The position numbers and the translations under genes were made by a program. From NCBI GenBank assembly GCA_013297925.1, contig JAAFJC010000011.1:1-62559 (forward strand): a DNA stretch of 62,559 nucleotides, written 5' to 3'. Numbering within the stretch: position 1 is the first letter of the stretch; each line of letters starts with the position of its first letter. Source of the stretch: Comamonadaceae bacterium (GTDB lineage: Bacteria > Pseudomonadota > Gammaproteobacteria > Burkholderiales > Burkholderiaceae_C). Under the pieces are notes generated by a model. It saw only the letters and a program-made list of their open reading frames with translations. It was not told where the DNA came from and did not search any database. Positions 9,187 through 17,723 of the stretch are shown one piece after another.

Positions 9187-10035
9187 ATGACTTGGCACGC
9201 TCAACTCAGCCTCAACTACCGTGCCGCAGCCGGCAAAACCCTGCTCGATTTTTCGCACGACGGCCCGCTACGCATCTTGCAAAGCCTCTACCCCGAAGGC
9301 GATGCCATCTGCCAAAACGTGCTCGTGCACCCGCCCGGTGGCGTGGCGGGTGGTGACGATCTTGATATCAAAGTGCATCTGCAACAAGGCACGCGTGCTT
9401 TGATCACCACGCCCGGAGCCACGCGCTTTTACAAAACTTCGGGCGATGCCGCCATCCAGCGCACCACGATCAAGATGGAAGACGGTGCACGCCTCGAATG
9501 GCTGCCCCTAGAAAACATCGCCTACAACGGCTGCTTGGCTGAGAACAAACTCCAGCTCCAGCTCGCCCCCACGGCAGAGCTCATCGGCTGGGACATCACA
9601 GCGCTCGGCCTGCCCGCAGCAGACCTGCCCTTCGAGCGCGGCGCGTTCACCCAGCATCTTGAATTGCAATCGCCGAGCAGCATCCACAGCCCTTGGCTAG
9701 AGCGTGGCCGCATTGCTGCAGATGACACACGCTTGCTACAGTCCCCCATCGGCTTAGCCGGCCACACCTGCCTAGCTACTCTCTTTTTCATAGCAGGCCG
9801 CGCAATAAATACGCCGGCAAAAGAGCTATTTCTATCCAAATCCAGAGAAATTTCTCAGTCTCACGCCCTAAATGCCACCTGCGGCATCACCAGCCCCCAT
9901 GCGCAAGTCATCGTGCTACGCGTGCTCGCGCATCACACCGAGCAGGCAATGGATTTATGCAAACAAGTGCGCGGGGCTTGGCGAGAGTTAGCTTGGGGCT
10001 TACCCAGTGTGCCGCCGCGTATTTGGGCGATGTGA
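9187..10035 (+). CDS. ureD: Urease accessory protein UreD
   Basis: Cytoplasmic chaperone that, with UreF and UreG, docks on apo-urease and helps carbamylate the active-site lysine and insert nickel. Family marks: NVLVHPPGGVAGGDDLDI near residue 40, TTPGATRFYK, LPLENIAYNG, and FERGAFTQHLELQ; length 282 matches UreD. I chose the ATG at 9187 (MTWHAQLSLNYR), as the upstream part of the frame is the 39-bp repeat. A second repeat copy is read in frame at residues ~199-211 (FFIAGRAINTPA) where other UreDs carry unrelated sequence of similar length. It is separated from ureA by about 24 kb, unlike the usual ureDABCEFG order. Confidence 0.93.
   Translation: MTWHAQLSLNYRAAAGKTLLDFSHDGPLRILQSLYPEGDAICQNVLVHPPGGVAGGDDLDIKVHLQQGTRALITTPGATRFYKTSGDAAIQRTTIKMEDGARLEWLPLENIAYNGCLAENKLQLQLAPTAELIGWDITALGLPAADLPFERGAFTQHLELQSPSSIHSPWLERGRIAADDTRLLQSPIGLAGHTCLATLFFIAGRAINTPAKELFLSKSREISQSHALNATCGITSPHAQVIVLRVLAHHTEQAMDLCKQVRGAWRELAWGLPSVPPRIWAM
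9780..9818 (+). repeat. 39-bp dispersed repeat, copy 4, inside ureD
   Basis: Forward copy (CATAGCAGGCCGCGCAAT core, ACGCCGGC end) read in frame within ureD as L-F-F-I-A-G-R-A-I-N-T-P-A, the same frame as copies 9, 11 and 13. Confidence 0.8.
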
Positions 10036-10330
10036 TGATTGGCTGACAAACAGCCACGAGACAAAGAGCAGGACACAAAGCTTACGCAGATATCTGCGGG
10101 GGGGCTAGCAACTGCTGTCCACAACACGTCTGTTTTAAAGAATGGATGCAAGCTAAGCACTACTGCTCTTTACACAAGAAATGTGATTGGTTACCAACGG
10201 CATGGCTCGACATGCAATATCACACTTGTGGAAATTAGATGGATGACAAGCTCTGAGCCAATTAGATTTTCGATCAGTTCATTACTTCCTGTGCTACATT
10301 ATTTTTTAAGTTCCAGGGAGAGCTAAACAC
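10036..10330 (+). other. Gene-free gap between ureD and the WGR gene
   Basis: 295 bases with no convincing gene. Positions ~10053-10105 carry a degraded copy of the second repeat family (words such as ACACAAAGCTTACGCAGA) seen intact between ureF and ureG. The right half is AT-rich and should hold the promoter of the following operon, but I see no confident -35/-10 pair. A GGGAG ribosome site lies just before the ATG at 10331. Confidence 0.55.
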
Positions 10331-13300
10331 ATGCAGCGTTATGAATTGATTGAAGGCGCATCCAGTAAATTCTGGGAGGTCGAGGTTTCAGGTTCTGAAC
10401 TGACCGTGAGATTTGGGCGTATTGGCACAGCGGGTCAGAGCAAAGCCAAGAGCTTTGACGATGCGGTAGCCGCCACCAAAGAGCGCGACAAGCTCATCAA
10501 AGAAAAGACGGGCAAGGGGTATGCTCTCATCAGCAGCTCACCTGCCTCACCCTCCATGCCAGCCGCTGCTGTCACGCCGGCCAAACTTGCCAAGCCGGTA
10601 ACATCGAACCCATCCACTTCGTCTGCAGCGCCAGCCCCATTGCCAAAGGCGGCAATCGCTCAAACACCTGCTGCCATTCCTGAACAAGCCAATGAAGGTA
10701 TAGCAACCGAAACAGCAAGCAAAGCATCTTCCATCGTCTGGCCCAGTGGCGGCTTCCAGTGGACGAAGGAATCGCGTACTGCATTGCCCGTAGTGCGTGG
10801 TATTCATGTGCCGCCTGCTGATCCGGACGACACGGTGGAAAGACTTTTGGGTGTCATGATCATCTTGCAGGGCCCAAATCAATGGATCTCACAAAGCATG
10901 TCGCAAATAGCAGCTGCTGCGGGGCGAACTTGGGTGATTTGGAGCCAAGCAGAATCGCAACAGCGCATCACTCGCGCAGCATTAAACAGCCGTGATTTTG
11001 AATTCTGGCTTGAACTCATGGCACAAGCCTATTGCAGTGATGGCTGGGGCGGTAGTCAGTTAAATTGGGTCACCAAGGCGTGCATCGCATTGCATGGTTT
11101 GCCATTCACTCTAGAGGTTGTGCTGGCGTTTTGGGAACCAGCTCAGGTTGACTACCGCGACTTGTCAGGAATGCTTGATGCCTTGCGGCAAGGCATTTCA
11201 CGCGCCGATGAGCACACTTATACGCAAGCATTGGAGACCGCTAAGGAGTTGCGTGTACACAGTTTTGAGAAAAAGCGGGTTTGCTCTCATCTTTTTCCAC
11301 ATATCGCTGAATGGGCAGTCGAGTGTCTGGCGCAGCAAGCTATTGACAGACCGCCTTTCTTGCTGGATTGCGTCCTACCTACCGCTTTGTTTGCGCAATA
11401 CGTGCGTAAACACCGTATAGCTGTAGGCTGGCTGCGTCCGGCGCTGTACCTGCAAATTCATTTGCATGGCTCAGCAAGTTTTGAGGCTTTGCGTTGTGTC
11501 CTAGAACAAGCGATGTCCGATAAACACTCCACCCAAGAGGCGCTTGACATCATCACATGTATGTGGATTCCAGAGCTTGTTGGCTTGCTGGTGAGCGGCG
11601 GTGAAAACAAAGAAGTCCGAGCTGCGTTAGAAAAATTGGCAGACCAGTTCCCTGCCGCCGTGCTCAAAACGGCGATAGAGCACTGTGCCGCCAGCCGAAG
11701 CAGCTTGATGGAGGGCTGGACGCTGCGCTTGGCAATGCGCGACACTTCAGCTCGGAACAGCGCAATCGCTGAACTGGAGCCGAACACTCGCAGCAAATTC
11801 GAAAGCAAACTCGCCGCCTTACAGCGTGAAGATGCACCTACCGCAAGCTTGCCAGATGTATTACGCAATCCGCCTTGGCTGGGCAAGCAGCGCCAGCAGG
11901 AACTAGCCAGCTTTGAAGTGACTGCACTTCCAACGCCCGAACTCATAGCCTGGAATGAACAAGAGTTGGCGCAAGCAAAGAAGTACGAGGTCAGGTCTTA
12001 CTATAAGCGAGTGAAAACCACGGATGGTTTCCCTGATGAATTGAGCATCAGTGCTATGGGGCTGGAGCGTTTGAAGAATGGCCAACTCCTCTTGGCCGGT
12101 GATCTTTTAGAAAAGTCCCGTGGCTATGAGTCACCCGATTTGCTGCTTATCGTGCCTGAAAGAAGTCGTATTGCACTCTGGAACAGCTACCCCGCTAAGC
12201 TTTGGAACGATTGGTCCGATGGTGGGGCGATCCGCTGCTTGGTGGCTGAGCAAGGTGTGGCAACCGTGTCCGGCTTGCTGGCCTATTTGCAATGCTGGCC
12301 TGATAAAGGCATGCCACTTGTAGAAAAAATTGACAGTCCACAGCTGGTAGATGCGGTTTTGCATATCGCACGCAATTTGAAAAAGGCAAAGAACGATGCG
12401 TTAGCTTGGCTGCGCCGCCACCCGCGAACTGTGTTCTTCAAAGCCCTGCCCACAGCGTTTGCGCCCAAACACAGCCCTGCTCGTGACAACGCCCGTCACG
12501 GTATATGCTGGCTGGCCAACCAAGGTTTTGAGGCGCTAGCTCGTGAGGTAGCGCAAGCCTATGGTGCGCAAATGCCAGTAGCACTCGATGCCTTGCTTAG
12601 CGCCGACCCATTGCTGGCACTGCCCAACAAAATGCCTAAGCTGCCCAGCTTTGTTGTGCCTGCTGCCATGCGCCGCCCCGAATTGCTCAATGGCATGAGC
12701 TTGCCCCCAGAAGCAGTTAACCATATCGCCGGCATGTTAACGATCAGCTCGCTGGAAACGCCGTACCCGGGGCTACAGATCGTCAAAGACAACTGCACGC
12801 CGGCTAGTATGGCAGAGCTGGTTTGGCAATTGTTTGACGCTTGGACGACCGCCGGCTCGCCTTCCAAAGAGGCCTGGGCGTTTACCGCACTGGGCTTGCT
12901 CGGGGACGATGAAACTGCGCGCCGCCTCGCGCCCAAAATTCGCCTGTGGCCTGGGGAATCTGCTCACGCACGCGCGGTGACTGGCCTAGATTTGCTCGCC
13001 GCCATCGGCACTGATGTGGCACTGATGCATTTGAACGCGATTGCCAGCAAGGTGAAATTCAAAGCACTGCAAGAGCGCGCGAAAGAAAAAATCAGCGCGG
13101 TGGCCGAGGCACGAGGCTTCACCGCCGAGGAGCTTGCTGATCGTTTGGTGCCTGATCTAGGCTTGGATGAAGCGGGCACGCTGCTGCTGGATTTTGGATC
13201 ACGCCAATTCTCTGTTGGTTTTGACGAAGCGCTCAAGCCGTTGGTGAAAGACGCGCAGGGCGTGCGCTTGAAGGATCTTCCCAAACCCATCAAAACGGAT

Positions 13301-14092
13301 GATGTAGCCCTGGCCGAGGAGGCCACAAACAACTTCAAGCAAATCAAAAAAGATGCCAAGGCCATTGCGAGCCAGCAGGTTAACCGCCTGGAGCAAGCCA
13401 TGGTGGCACGCAGGCGCTGGCCGGTGGCAGATTTCAAACTCTTTTTTGTGGAACACCCGCTCATGCGCCACTTGGCCGTGCGTTTGGTGTGGGGCGTGTA
13501 TGAGGGCGTTGATGAAGGCGAGGTGCTGCTGAACAATTTCCGTGTCGCGGAAGATTGGACTTTGGCCGACGCTGTGGACACTCTGTATGAATTGCCCTCA
13601 AGCGAAAGCTTGCGCGTCGGCATCTCACACATTTTGGAAATGCCAAAACCCAGCCTAGATGCTTTCGGCCAGATATTTGCGGACTACGAAATCCTGCAAC
13701 CCTTCAAACAACTAGGGCGTGAAACCTATAGCTTGAAGCCTGAAGAACAAAGCGTCACCAGCCTGACACGCTACAAAGACAAACAAGTAGCCACAGGAAG
13801 CGTGATGGGCTTGGTCAATCGGGGTTGGGAGCGCGGCCAGGCACAAGACGCAGGCTGGGTGGGCGAGTTCAACAAGCGACTCGGCGACGATTTGCAAGTG
13901 GATGTAGGGCTAGAACCTGGAATCATTGTGGGCGATATGTCCTACGAGCCGAAGCAGAAATTGCCCGCCGTCACCTTGCGCCAACGAGGCAGCTATGACA
14001 ACAATGACCTGCGCCCCTTTTCTGAACTGCACCCAATCGTGGTGAGTGAAATCTTGCGGGATCTGGAGTTACTAGCCGTGGTGAAAGACTGA
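10331..14092 (+). CDS. WGR-DUF4132 protein (MolR/YehI-like)
   Basis: A 1253-residue protein. Residues 1-~75 form a WGR domain, with the signature as VRFGRIGTAGQ (F in place of W); WGR domains bind nucleic-acid ends in PARPs and occur in E. coli MolR/YehI. A Pro/Ala/Ser-rich linker spans ~65-140, then a mostly helical region, then from ~505 a DUF4132-type C-terminal half beginning LPDVLRNPPWLGKQRQ and ending VSEILRDLELL. That half is duplicated in the next gene. No signal peptide or membrane segment. It heads a co-directional set (DUF4132, MoxR, DUF5682, VWA, SWIM) equivalent to E. coli yehI-L-M-P-Q. Molecular function is unknown; a role in a MoxR/VWA conflict or DNA-damage system is inference. 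Confidence 0.87.
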   Translation: MQRYELIEGASSKFWEVEVSGSELTVRFGRIGTAGQSKAKSFDDAVAATKERDKLIKEKTGKGYALISSSPASPSMPAAAVTPAKLAKPVTSNPSTSSAAPAPLPKAAIAQTPAAIPEQANEGIATETASKASSIVWPSGGFQWTKESRTALPVVRGIHVPPADPDDTVERLLGVMIILQGPNQWISQSMSQIAAAAGRTWVIWSQAESQQRITRAALNSRDFEFWLELMAQAYCSDGWGGSQLNWVTKACIALHGLPFTLEVVLAFWEPAQVDYRDLSGMLDALRQGISRADEHTYTQALETAKELRVHSFEKKRVCSHLFPHIAEWAVECLAQQAIDRPPFLLDCVLPTALFAQYVRKHRIAVGWLRPALYLQIHLHGSASFEALRCVLEQAMSDKHSTQEALDIITCMWIPELVGLLVSGGENKEVRAALEKLADQFPAAVLKTAIEHCAASRSSLMEGWTLRLAMRDTSARNSAIAELEPNTRSKFESKLAALQREDAPTASLPDVLRNPPWLGKQRQQELASFEVTALPTPELIAWNEQELAQAKKYEVRSYYKRVKTTDGFPDELSISAMGLERLKNGQLLLAGDLLEKSRGYESPDLLLIVPERSRIALWNSYPAKLWNDWSDGGAIRCLVAEQGVATVSGLLAYLQCWPDKGMPLVEKIDSPQLVDAVLHIARNLKKAKNDALAWLRRHPRTVFFKALPTAFAPKHSPARDNARHGICWLANQGFEALAREVAQAYGAQMPVALDALLSADPLLALPNKMPKLPSFVVPAAMRRPELLNGMSLPPEAVNHIAGMLTISSLETPYPGLQIVKDNCTPASMAELVWQLFDAWTTAGSPSKEAWAFTALGLLGDDETARRLAPKIRLWPGESAHARAVTGLDLLAAIGTDVALMHLNAIASKVKFKALQERAKEKISAVAEARGFTAEELADRLVPDLGLDEAGTLLLDFGSRQFSVGFDEALKPLVKDAQGVRLKDLPKPIKTDDVALAEEATNNFKQIKKDAKAIASQQVNRLEQAMVARRRWPVADFKLFFVEHPLMRHLAVRLVWGVYEGVDEGEVLLNNFRVAEDWTLADAVDTLYELPSSESLRVGISHILEMPKPSLDAFGQIFADYEILQPFKQLGRETYSLKPEEQSVTSLTRYKDKQVATGSVMGLVNRGWERGQAQDAGWVGEFNKRLGDDLQVDVGLEPGIIVGDMSYEPKQKLPAVTLRQRGSYDNNDLRPFSELHPIVVSEILRDLELLAVVKD

Positions 14093-14124
14093 AGCCACCA
14101 CTTTTAAGCCATTTTTGGCATCTC

Positions 14125-14163
14125 GCCGGCATAAAAATTGCGCAAGCAGCTATTAAAAACATA
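14125..14163 (-). repeat. 39-bp dispersed repeat, copy 5
   Basis: Reverse copy (GCCGGCATAAAAATTGCGCA at the left end) in the 93-base gap between the two DUF4132 genes. It ends 22 bases before the GTG start of the second. Confidence 0.85.
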
Positions 14164-14185
14164 GTGAATCTGAGGAGTTTGACAA

Positions 14186-16480
14186 GTGACACAAGACTTA
14201 CATGAGCCTTCCCAGGCCGCAGAAGCCAGCCTCAACGACCTACCCCGGCTGCTACAAAACCCACCTTGGCTCGCCAAAAAGCGGCAAAACCCGCTGCCGG
14301 TGCTCGAAGTCGCCACGATTCCTACTGAAGAGCGGCTGCATTGGACACCCGAGGAGTTGGAGACATTCAAAACGTACAAAAACTACAGAGGTCAGAGTTT
14401 TCCTGATGAGGTGCCATCTAGCTCGTATTCAGTCACCTTGGTCGCGATGCGCCTCTCACTAGCAGGCATGGAGCGAGTCAAACAGTCTCAGCCACTGCAG
14501 CCGGGCGATTTGAACGAATCGGGTGTTGATATGGAACTTGTTTTGCAAGTGCCGCTTGGTATGAGGCTGGCACTGTGGAACAGCTTTCCGCCCGGTGCTT
14601 GGTCGAGCTGGCGCATTAGTGGCCCTGCGATTCGCAAAATGTTTGCCGACTTTGGCTTGGCTGCCATTCCCGGCCTAGCGCGGCTGTTTCAAACCCAGCC
14701 TGCCTCCGGCTGGTACAACACCCCGAAGGTGGATAGCCCGCAGCTGGTCGAGCCTTTTCTACACACCTTGCGTCACAGCAAAACCTTGAAAAAGGTCGCA
14801 CAAGAATGGATCTTGGCGCATCCGCAAACCGTTCTGTTCAAAGCCCTGCCATTAGCTTTTCAAGCCAAGCACAGCCAAGCACGAGACAACGCCCGCCACG
14901 GCCTGCGCTGGCTGGTCGCCAACGGCGGCGAGGCGCAAGCTCGCGAGGCGGCGCAAACCTACGGCCAAGGCACGCCCGATGCATTGGAAGCGCTGCTCAG
15001 TGCTGACCCGCTGCAGGTACTACCTGGCCGCATGCCCAAGCTGCCTGATTTTTTCAATGTGGCTGCTTTGCACCGCCCCGTCTTGCTCACCGGCCAGCCC
15101 TTGCCCGTTGACGCTGTGGAGCATATTGGCTTGATGCTGGCCATCAGCAAGCTTGATGCACCCTATGCTGGCCTAGAGATTCTTCGCCAGACTTGCCAAC
15201 GCGCCAGCTTGGCCTCTTTTGTGTGGGACTTGTTTGAAGCTTGGCTGAGCAACGGCACGCCCGCCAGCTACAACTGGGCGTTTACGGCCTTGGGCTTGCT
15301 AGGCGACGATGAGACCGCCCGCCGCCTCACGCCACTGGTGCGCGAGTGGCCAGGCCAATCGGCCACGGCTCGCGCTGTCACGGGACTGGACATGCTGGTG
15401 GCAATCGGCTCCGATATGGCGTTGATGCACTTGAACGGTATTGCCGTGAAGATCAAATACAAGCCCTTGCAGCAAAAAGCCCGCGAAAAAATCCAAGAAC
15501 TGGCCGATGCGCGCGGTCTCTCCACCGAAGAGCTGGCCGACCGGCTGATCCCCCGGCTGGATATGGACGAGGCCAGCGCACTAGTGCTGGATTTTGGAAC
15601 GCGTCAATTTACGATTGCGTTTGACGAAACCCTCAAACCGATTGTTAAAAACACAGAATGCGTGCGCCTGAAAGACCTGCCCAAACCCAATCAAAGCGAC
15701 GACGAATACCTGGCCACGCGAGCCACCGATCGATTCAAAAAAGTCAAGAAAGATGCCAAGGCCATTGCTGCTTTGCAACTTCTGCGGCTGGAAGCCGCCA
15801 TGGTCTCACGCCGGCGTTGGAGGGCGACAGATTTCGATGCGCTGTTTCTCGGCCACCCGGTCATGCGCTATTTGGTGGCCAGCTTGGTCTGGGGCGTGTA
15901 TGACAGCGATCAACCCGAAGGCCAGTTGCAAAATGTATTTCGAATTGCCGAAGACTGGACGCTCGCTGATTCGCAAGACCAGCTCTACTCGCTACCGCCC
16001 GAAGTATTCATCGGCCTGCCGCACCGGCTGGAAATGCCAGCAGACACCGTGGCCGCTTTCGGTCAAATTTTTGCAGACTACGAAATCCTGCAGCCCTTCA
16101 AGCAACTTGGGCGTGAGACTTTTGCGCTCACACCCGAAGAGCTAAAGACCAAAGAACTAACGCGCTTTGCTAACCGAGAGCTGAACACGGCCAGCGTGAT
16201 GGGCTTGGCCAATCGCGGCTGGGAGGGACAGGAGCATGGCGGAGGCTGGCTGGGTTCGTACCGCAAGCCAATCGGTGAGCAATATGAAGTCACGGTTGAA
16301 CTAAAACCAGGCACCATCATGGGCAACCCAAAACAAGAACCCAAACAAAAACTACCTACTGTCACACTGAGCGAACGCAACCGCTACGACCCTCATTCGC
16401 CAATTTCATTCGCTAGCTTGGATAGCATTCTGGCCAGCGAGTTGTTGCGTGATTTGGAATTGCTGGCGCAAGCGAAGTAG
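14186..16480 (+). CDS. Second DUF4132 protein, lacking the WGR half
   Basis: 764 residues, aligning along nearly its whole length with residues ~505-1253 of the preceding protein: NPPWLAKKRQ vs NPPWLGKQRQ, TALGLLGDDETARRL in both, FGQIFADYEILQPFKQLGRE nearly identical in both. It has no WGR domain and no linker. The GTG start has a GAGGAG site eight bases upstream, so it appears to be a purposeful gene rather than a fragment. Cytoplasmic. It most likely arose by partial tandem duplication; two DUF4132 copies may form a heteromer. A third copy's 3' end survives just downstream (16483-16569). Function unknown. Confidence 0.85.
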   Translation: MTQDLHEPSQAAEASLNDLPRLLQNPPWLAKKRQNPLPVLEVATIPTEERLHWTPEELETFKTYKNYRGQSFPDEVPSSSYSVTLVAMRLSLAGMERVKQSQPLQPGDLNESGVDMELVLQVPLGMRLALWNSFPPGAWSSWRISGPAIRKMFADFGLAAIPGLARLFQTQPASGWYNTPKVDSPQLVEPFLHTLRHSKTLKKVAQEWILAHPQTVLFKALPLAFQAKHSQARDNARHGLRWLVANGGEAQAREAAQTYGQGTPDALEALLSADPLQVLPGRMPKLPDFFNVAALHRPVLLTGQPLPVDAVEHIGLMLAISKLDAPYAGLEILRQTCQRASLASFVWDLFEAWLSNGTPASYNWAFTALGLLGDDETARRLTPLVREWPGQSATARAVTGLDMLVAIGSDMALMHLNGIAVKIKYKPLQQKAREKIQELADARGLSTEELADRLIPRLDMDEASALVLDFGTRQFTIAFDETLKPIVKNTECVRLKDLPKPNQSDDEYLATRATDRFKKVKKDAKAIAALQLLRLEAAMVSRRRWRATDFDALFLGHPVMRYLVASLVWGVYDSDQPEGQLQNVFRIAEDWTLADSQDQLYSLPPEVFIGLPHRLEMPADTVAAFGQIFADYEILQPFKQLGRETFALTPEELKTKELTRFANRELNTASVMGLANRGWEGQEHGGGWLGSYRKPIGEQYEVTVELKPGTIMGNPKQEPKQKLPTVTLSERNRYDPHSPISFASLDSILASELLRDLELLAQAK

Positions 16481-16482
16481 CT

Positions 16483-16569
16483 TTTAAGCATACTAGACAA
16501 TACTGTTACAGCGAAGTGCTGCGCGACCTGATCCAGCTCAACCCTTACCAAATCATGAGTTCCCCATGA
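16483..16569 (+). pseudogene. 3' relic of a third DUF4132 gene
   Basis: In one frame this stretch reads ...YCYSEVLRDLIQLNP...SSP and stops with a TGA that overlaps the MoxR ATG (ATGA at 16566-16569). SEVLRDL matches the extreme C-termini of the two intact copies (SEILRDLELL and SELLRDLELL). The overlap suggests an ancestral DUF4132 gene translationally coupled to the ATPase gene and later lost except for its last ~20 codons. The upstream limit is uncertain. Confidence 0.5.
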
Positions 16570-17648
16570 CCATAAGCCCCAACAAACAACAGCGCCCGCC
16601 TGCCGAACAGCTTTACGCCGACGAACTGGCACGCCTGAAAAAATCAGACCGCGATCCCAAGCCACCCGGCTGGCAGCTGTCAATGAAGGCGGTGCGCCGC
16701 TTCATAATGGGGGATAAAGACATTCGCACCAAAATCGTCTGTGCTCCCAGCCTGATTGAGCGCGCCATGGTCACGCTGGCTTCTAACCGGGCATTGCTGC
16801 TGGTGGGCGAGCCTGGCACAGCCAAGAGCTTGCTCTCCGAGCTACTGGCATCGGCGATTTGTGGCTCTAGCTTGCTGACCATTCAAGGCAGCGCAGCCAC
16901 TACGGAAGACCAAATCAAGTACGGCTGGAATTACGCCTTGCTACTCGCCGAAGGCCCCAGCCCCCGGGCGCTCGTGCCATCCGCGCTTTACCGCGCGATG
17001 CAAGAAGGCCGTATTGTGCGGTTTGAAGAAATTACGCGCTGCCCGGCGGAGGTGCAAGACGGTTTGCTGTCGATTTTGTCGGAGCGCTTGCTGATGGTGC
17101 CCGAGCTGCCAGGTGAAAACGCCGTGTTTGCTGCGCCGGGCTTCAATTTGATTGCTACGGCCAACACGCGGGATCGTGGCGTGAACGATATGTCTGCCGC
17201 GCTCAAGCGCCGCTTTTCCTTTGAAACCGTGTTCCCCATTGCTGACTACGACCAAGAGCTGGCTCTCGTGCAAAGCGAGGTAGCGCGTTTGCTGGCAGGC
17301 GATGGCCTCAAACAGCAGCCCAGTCCGGAGGTGTTGGAAGTGCTGGTGACGACATTTCGGGAGCTGCGCCAGGGCGTGGATCGCGAGGGCGCGGCCAGTG
17401 AACGCTTATCCACCGTGGTGAGCACGGCAGAAGCCGTGAGCGTGGCATACAGCATTGCGCTACGCGGGCACTATCTGCGCGGCGATGCAGGGCAACCGGC
17501 TGATATCGTGGAAGCTTTGGCGGGAGCAGCCGCAAAAGACAATCCAGACGATTTGAAGAAAATACGTCGCTATATTGAAAACAAGGCATCCAAGCGCAAG
17601 GGAGATCACTGGCGCGACTTTCATGCGGCGCGGCATTTGCTGCCATGA
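16566..17648 (+). CDS. MoxR-family AAA+ ATPase (YehL-like)
   Basis: 360 residues. Walker A is GEPGTAKS (81-88), Walker B IVRFEE (150-155), sensor-1 Asn in IATANTRDRG (~200), and an arginine finger in KRRFSFE (~215). MoxR ATPases form hexameric rings and work with VWA-domain partners, such as the one encoded three genes down, to remodel or activate target complexes. The C-terminal part is a helical lid ending in RRYIENKASKRKGDHWRDF. It is equivalent in position and type to E. coli YehL. Its ATG overlaps the stop of a DUF4132 relic. Cytoplasmic; the client protein is unknown. Confidence 0.9.
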   Translation: MTISPNKQQRPPAEQLYADELARLKKSDRDPKPPGWQLSMKAVRRFIMGDKDIRTKIVCAPSLIERAMVTLASNRALLLVGEPGTAKSLLSELLASAICGSSLLTIQGSAATTEDQIKYGWNYALLLAEGPSPRALVPSALYRAMQEGRIVRFEEITRCPAEVQDGLLSILSERLLMVPELPGENAVFAAPGFNLIATANTRDRGVNDMSAALKRRFSFETVFPIADYDQELALVQSEVARLLAGDGLKQQPSPEVLEVLVTTFRELRQGVDREGAASERLSTVVSTAEAVSVAYSIALRGHYLRGDAGQPADIVEALAGAAAKDNPDDLKKIRRYIENKASKRKGDHWRDFHAARHLLP

Positions 17649-17660
17649 GCTGAGGTTTGC

Positions 17661-17699
17661 TATGACTTTGATAGCTATCCGCGCAATGAATACCTGCGG
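17661..17699 (+). repeat. 39-bp dispersed repeat, copy 6
   Basis: Forward copy: TATGACTTTGATAGCTATCC at the left, GCGCAATGAATACCTGCGG at the right (end diverged from GCCGGC). It lies in the 75-base gap between the MoxR and DUF5682 genes. Confidence 0.75.
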
Positions 17700-17723
17700 G
17701 AACGACCTAAGAGGCACTGCAAA

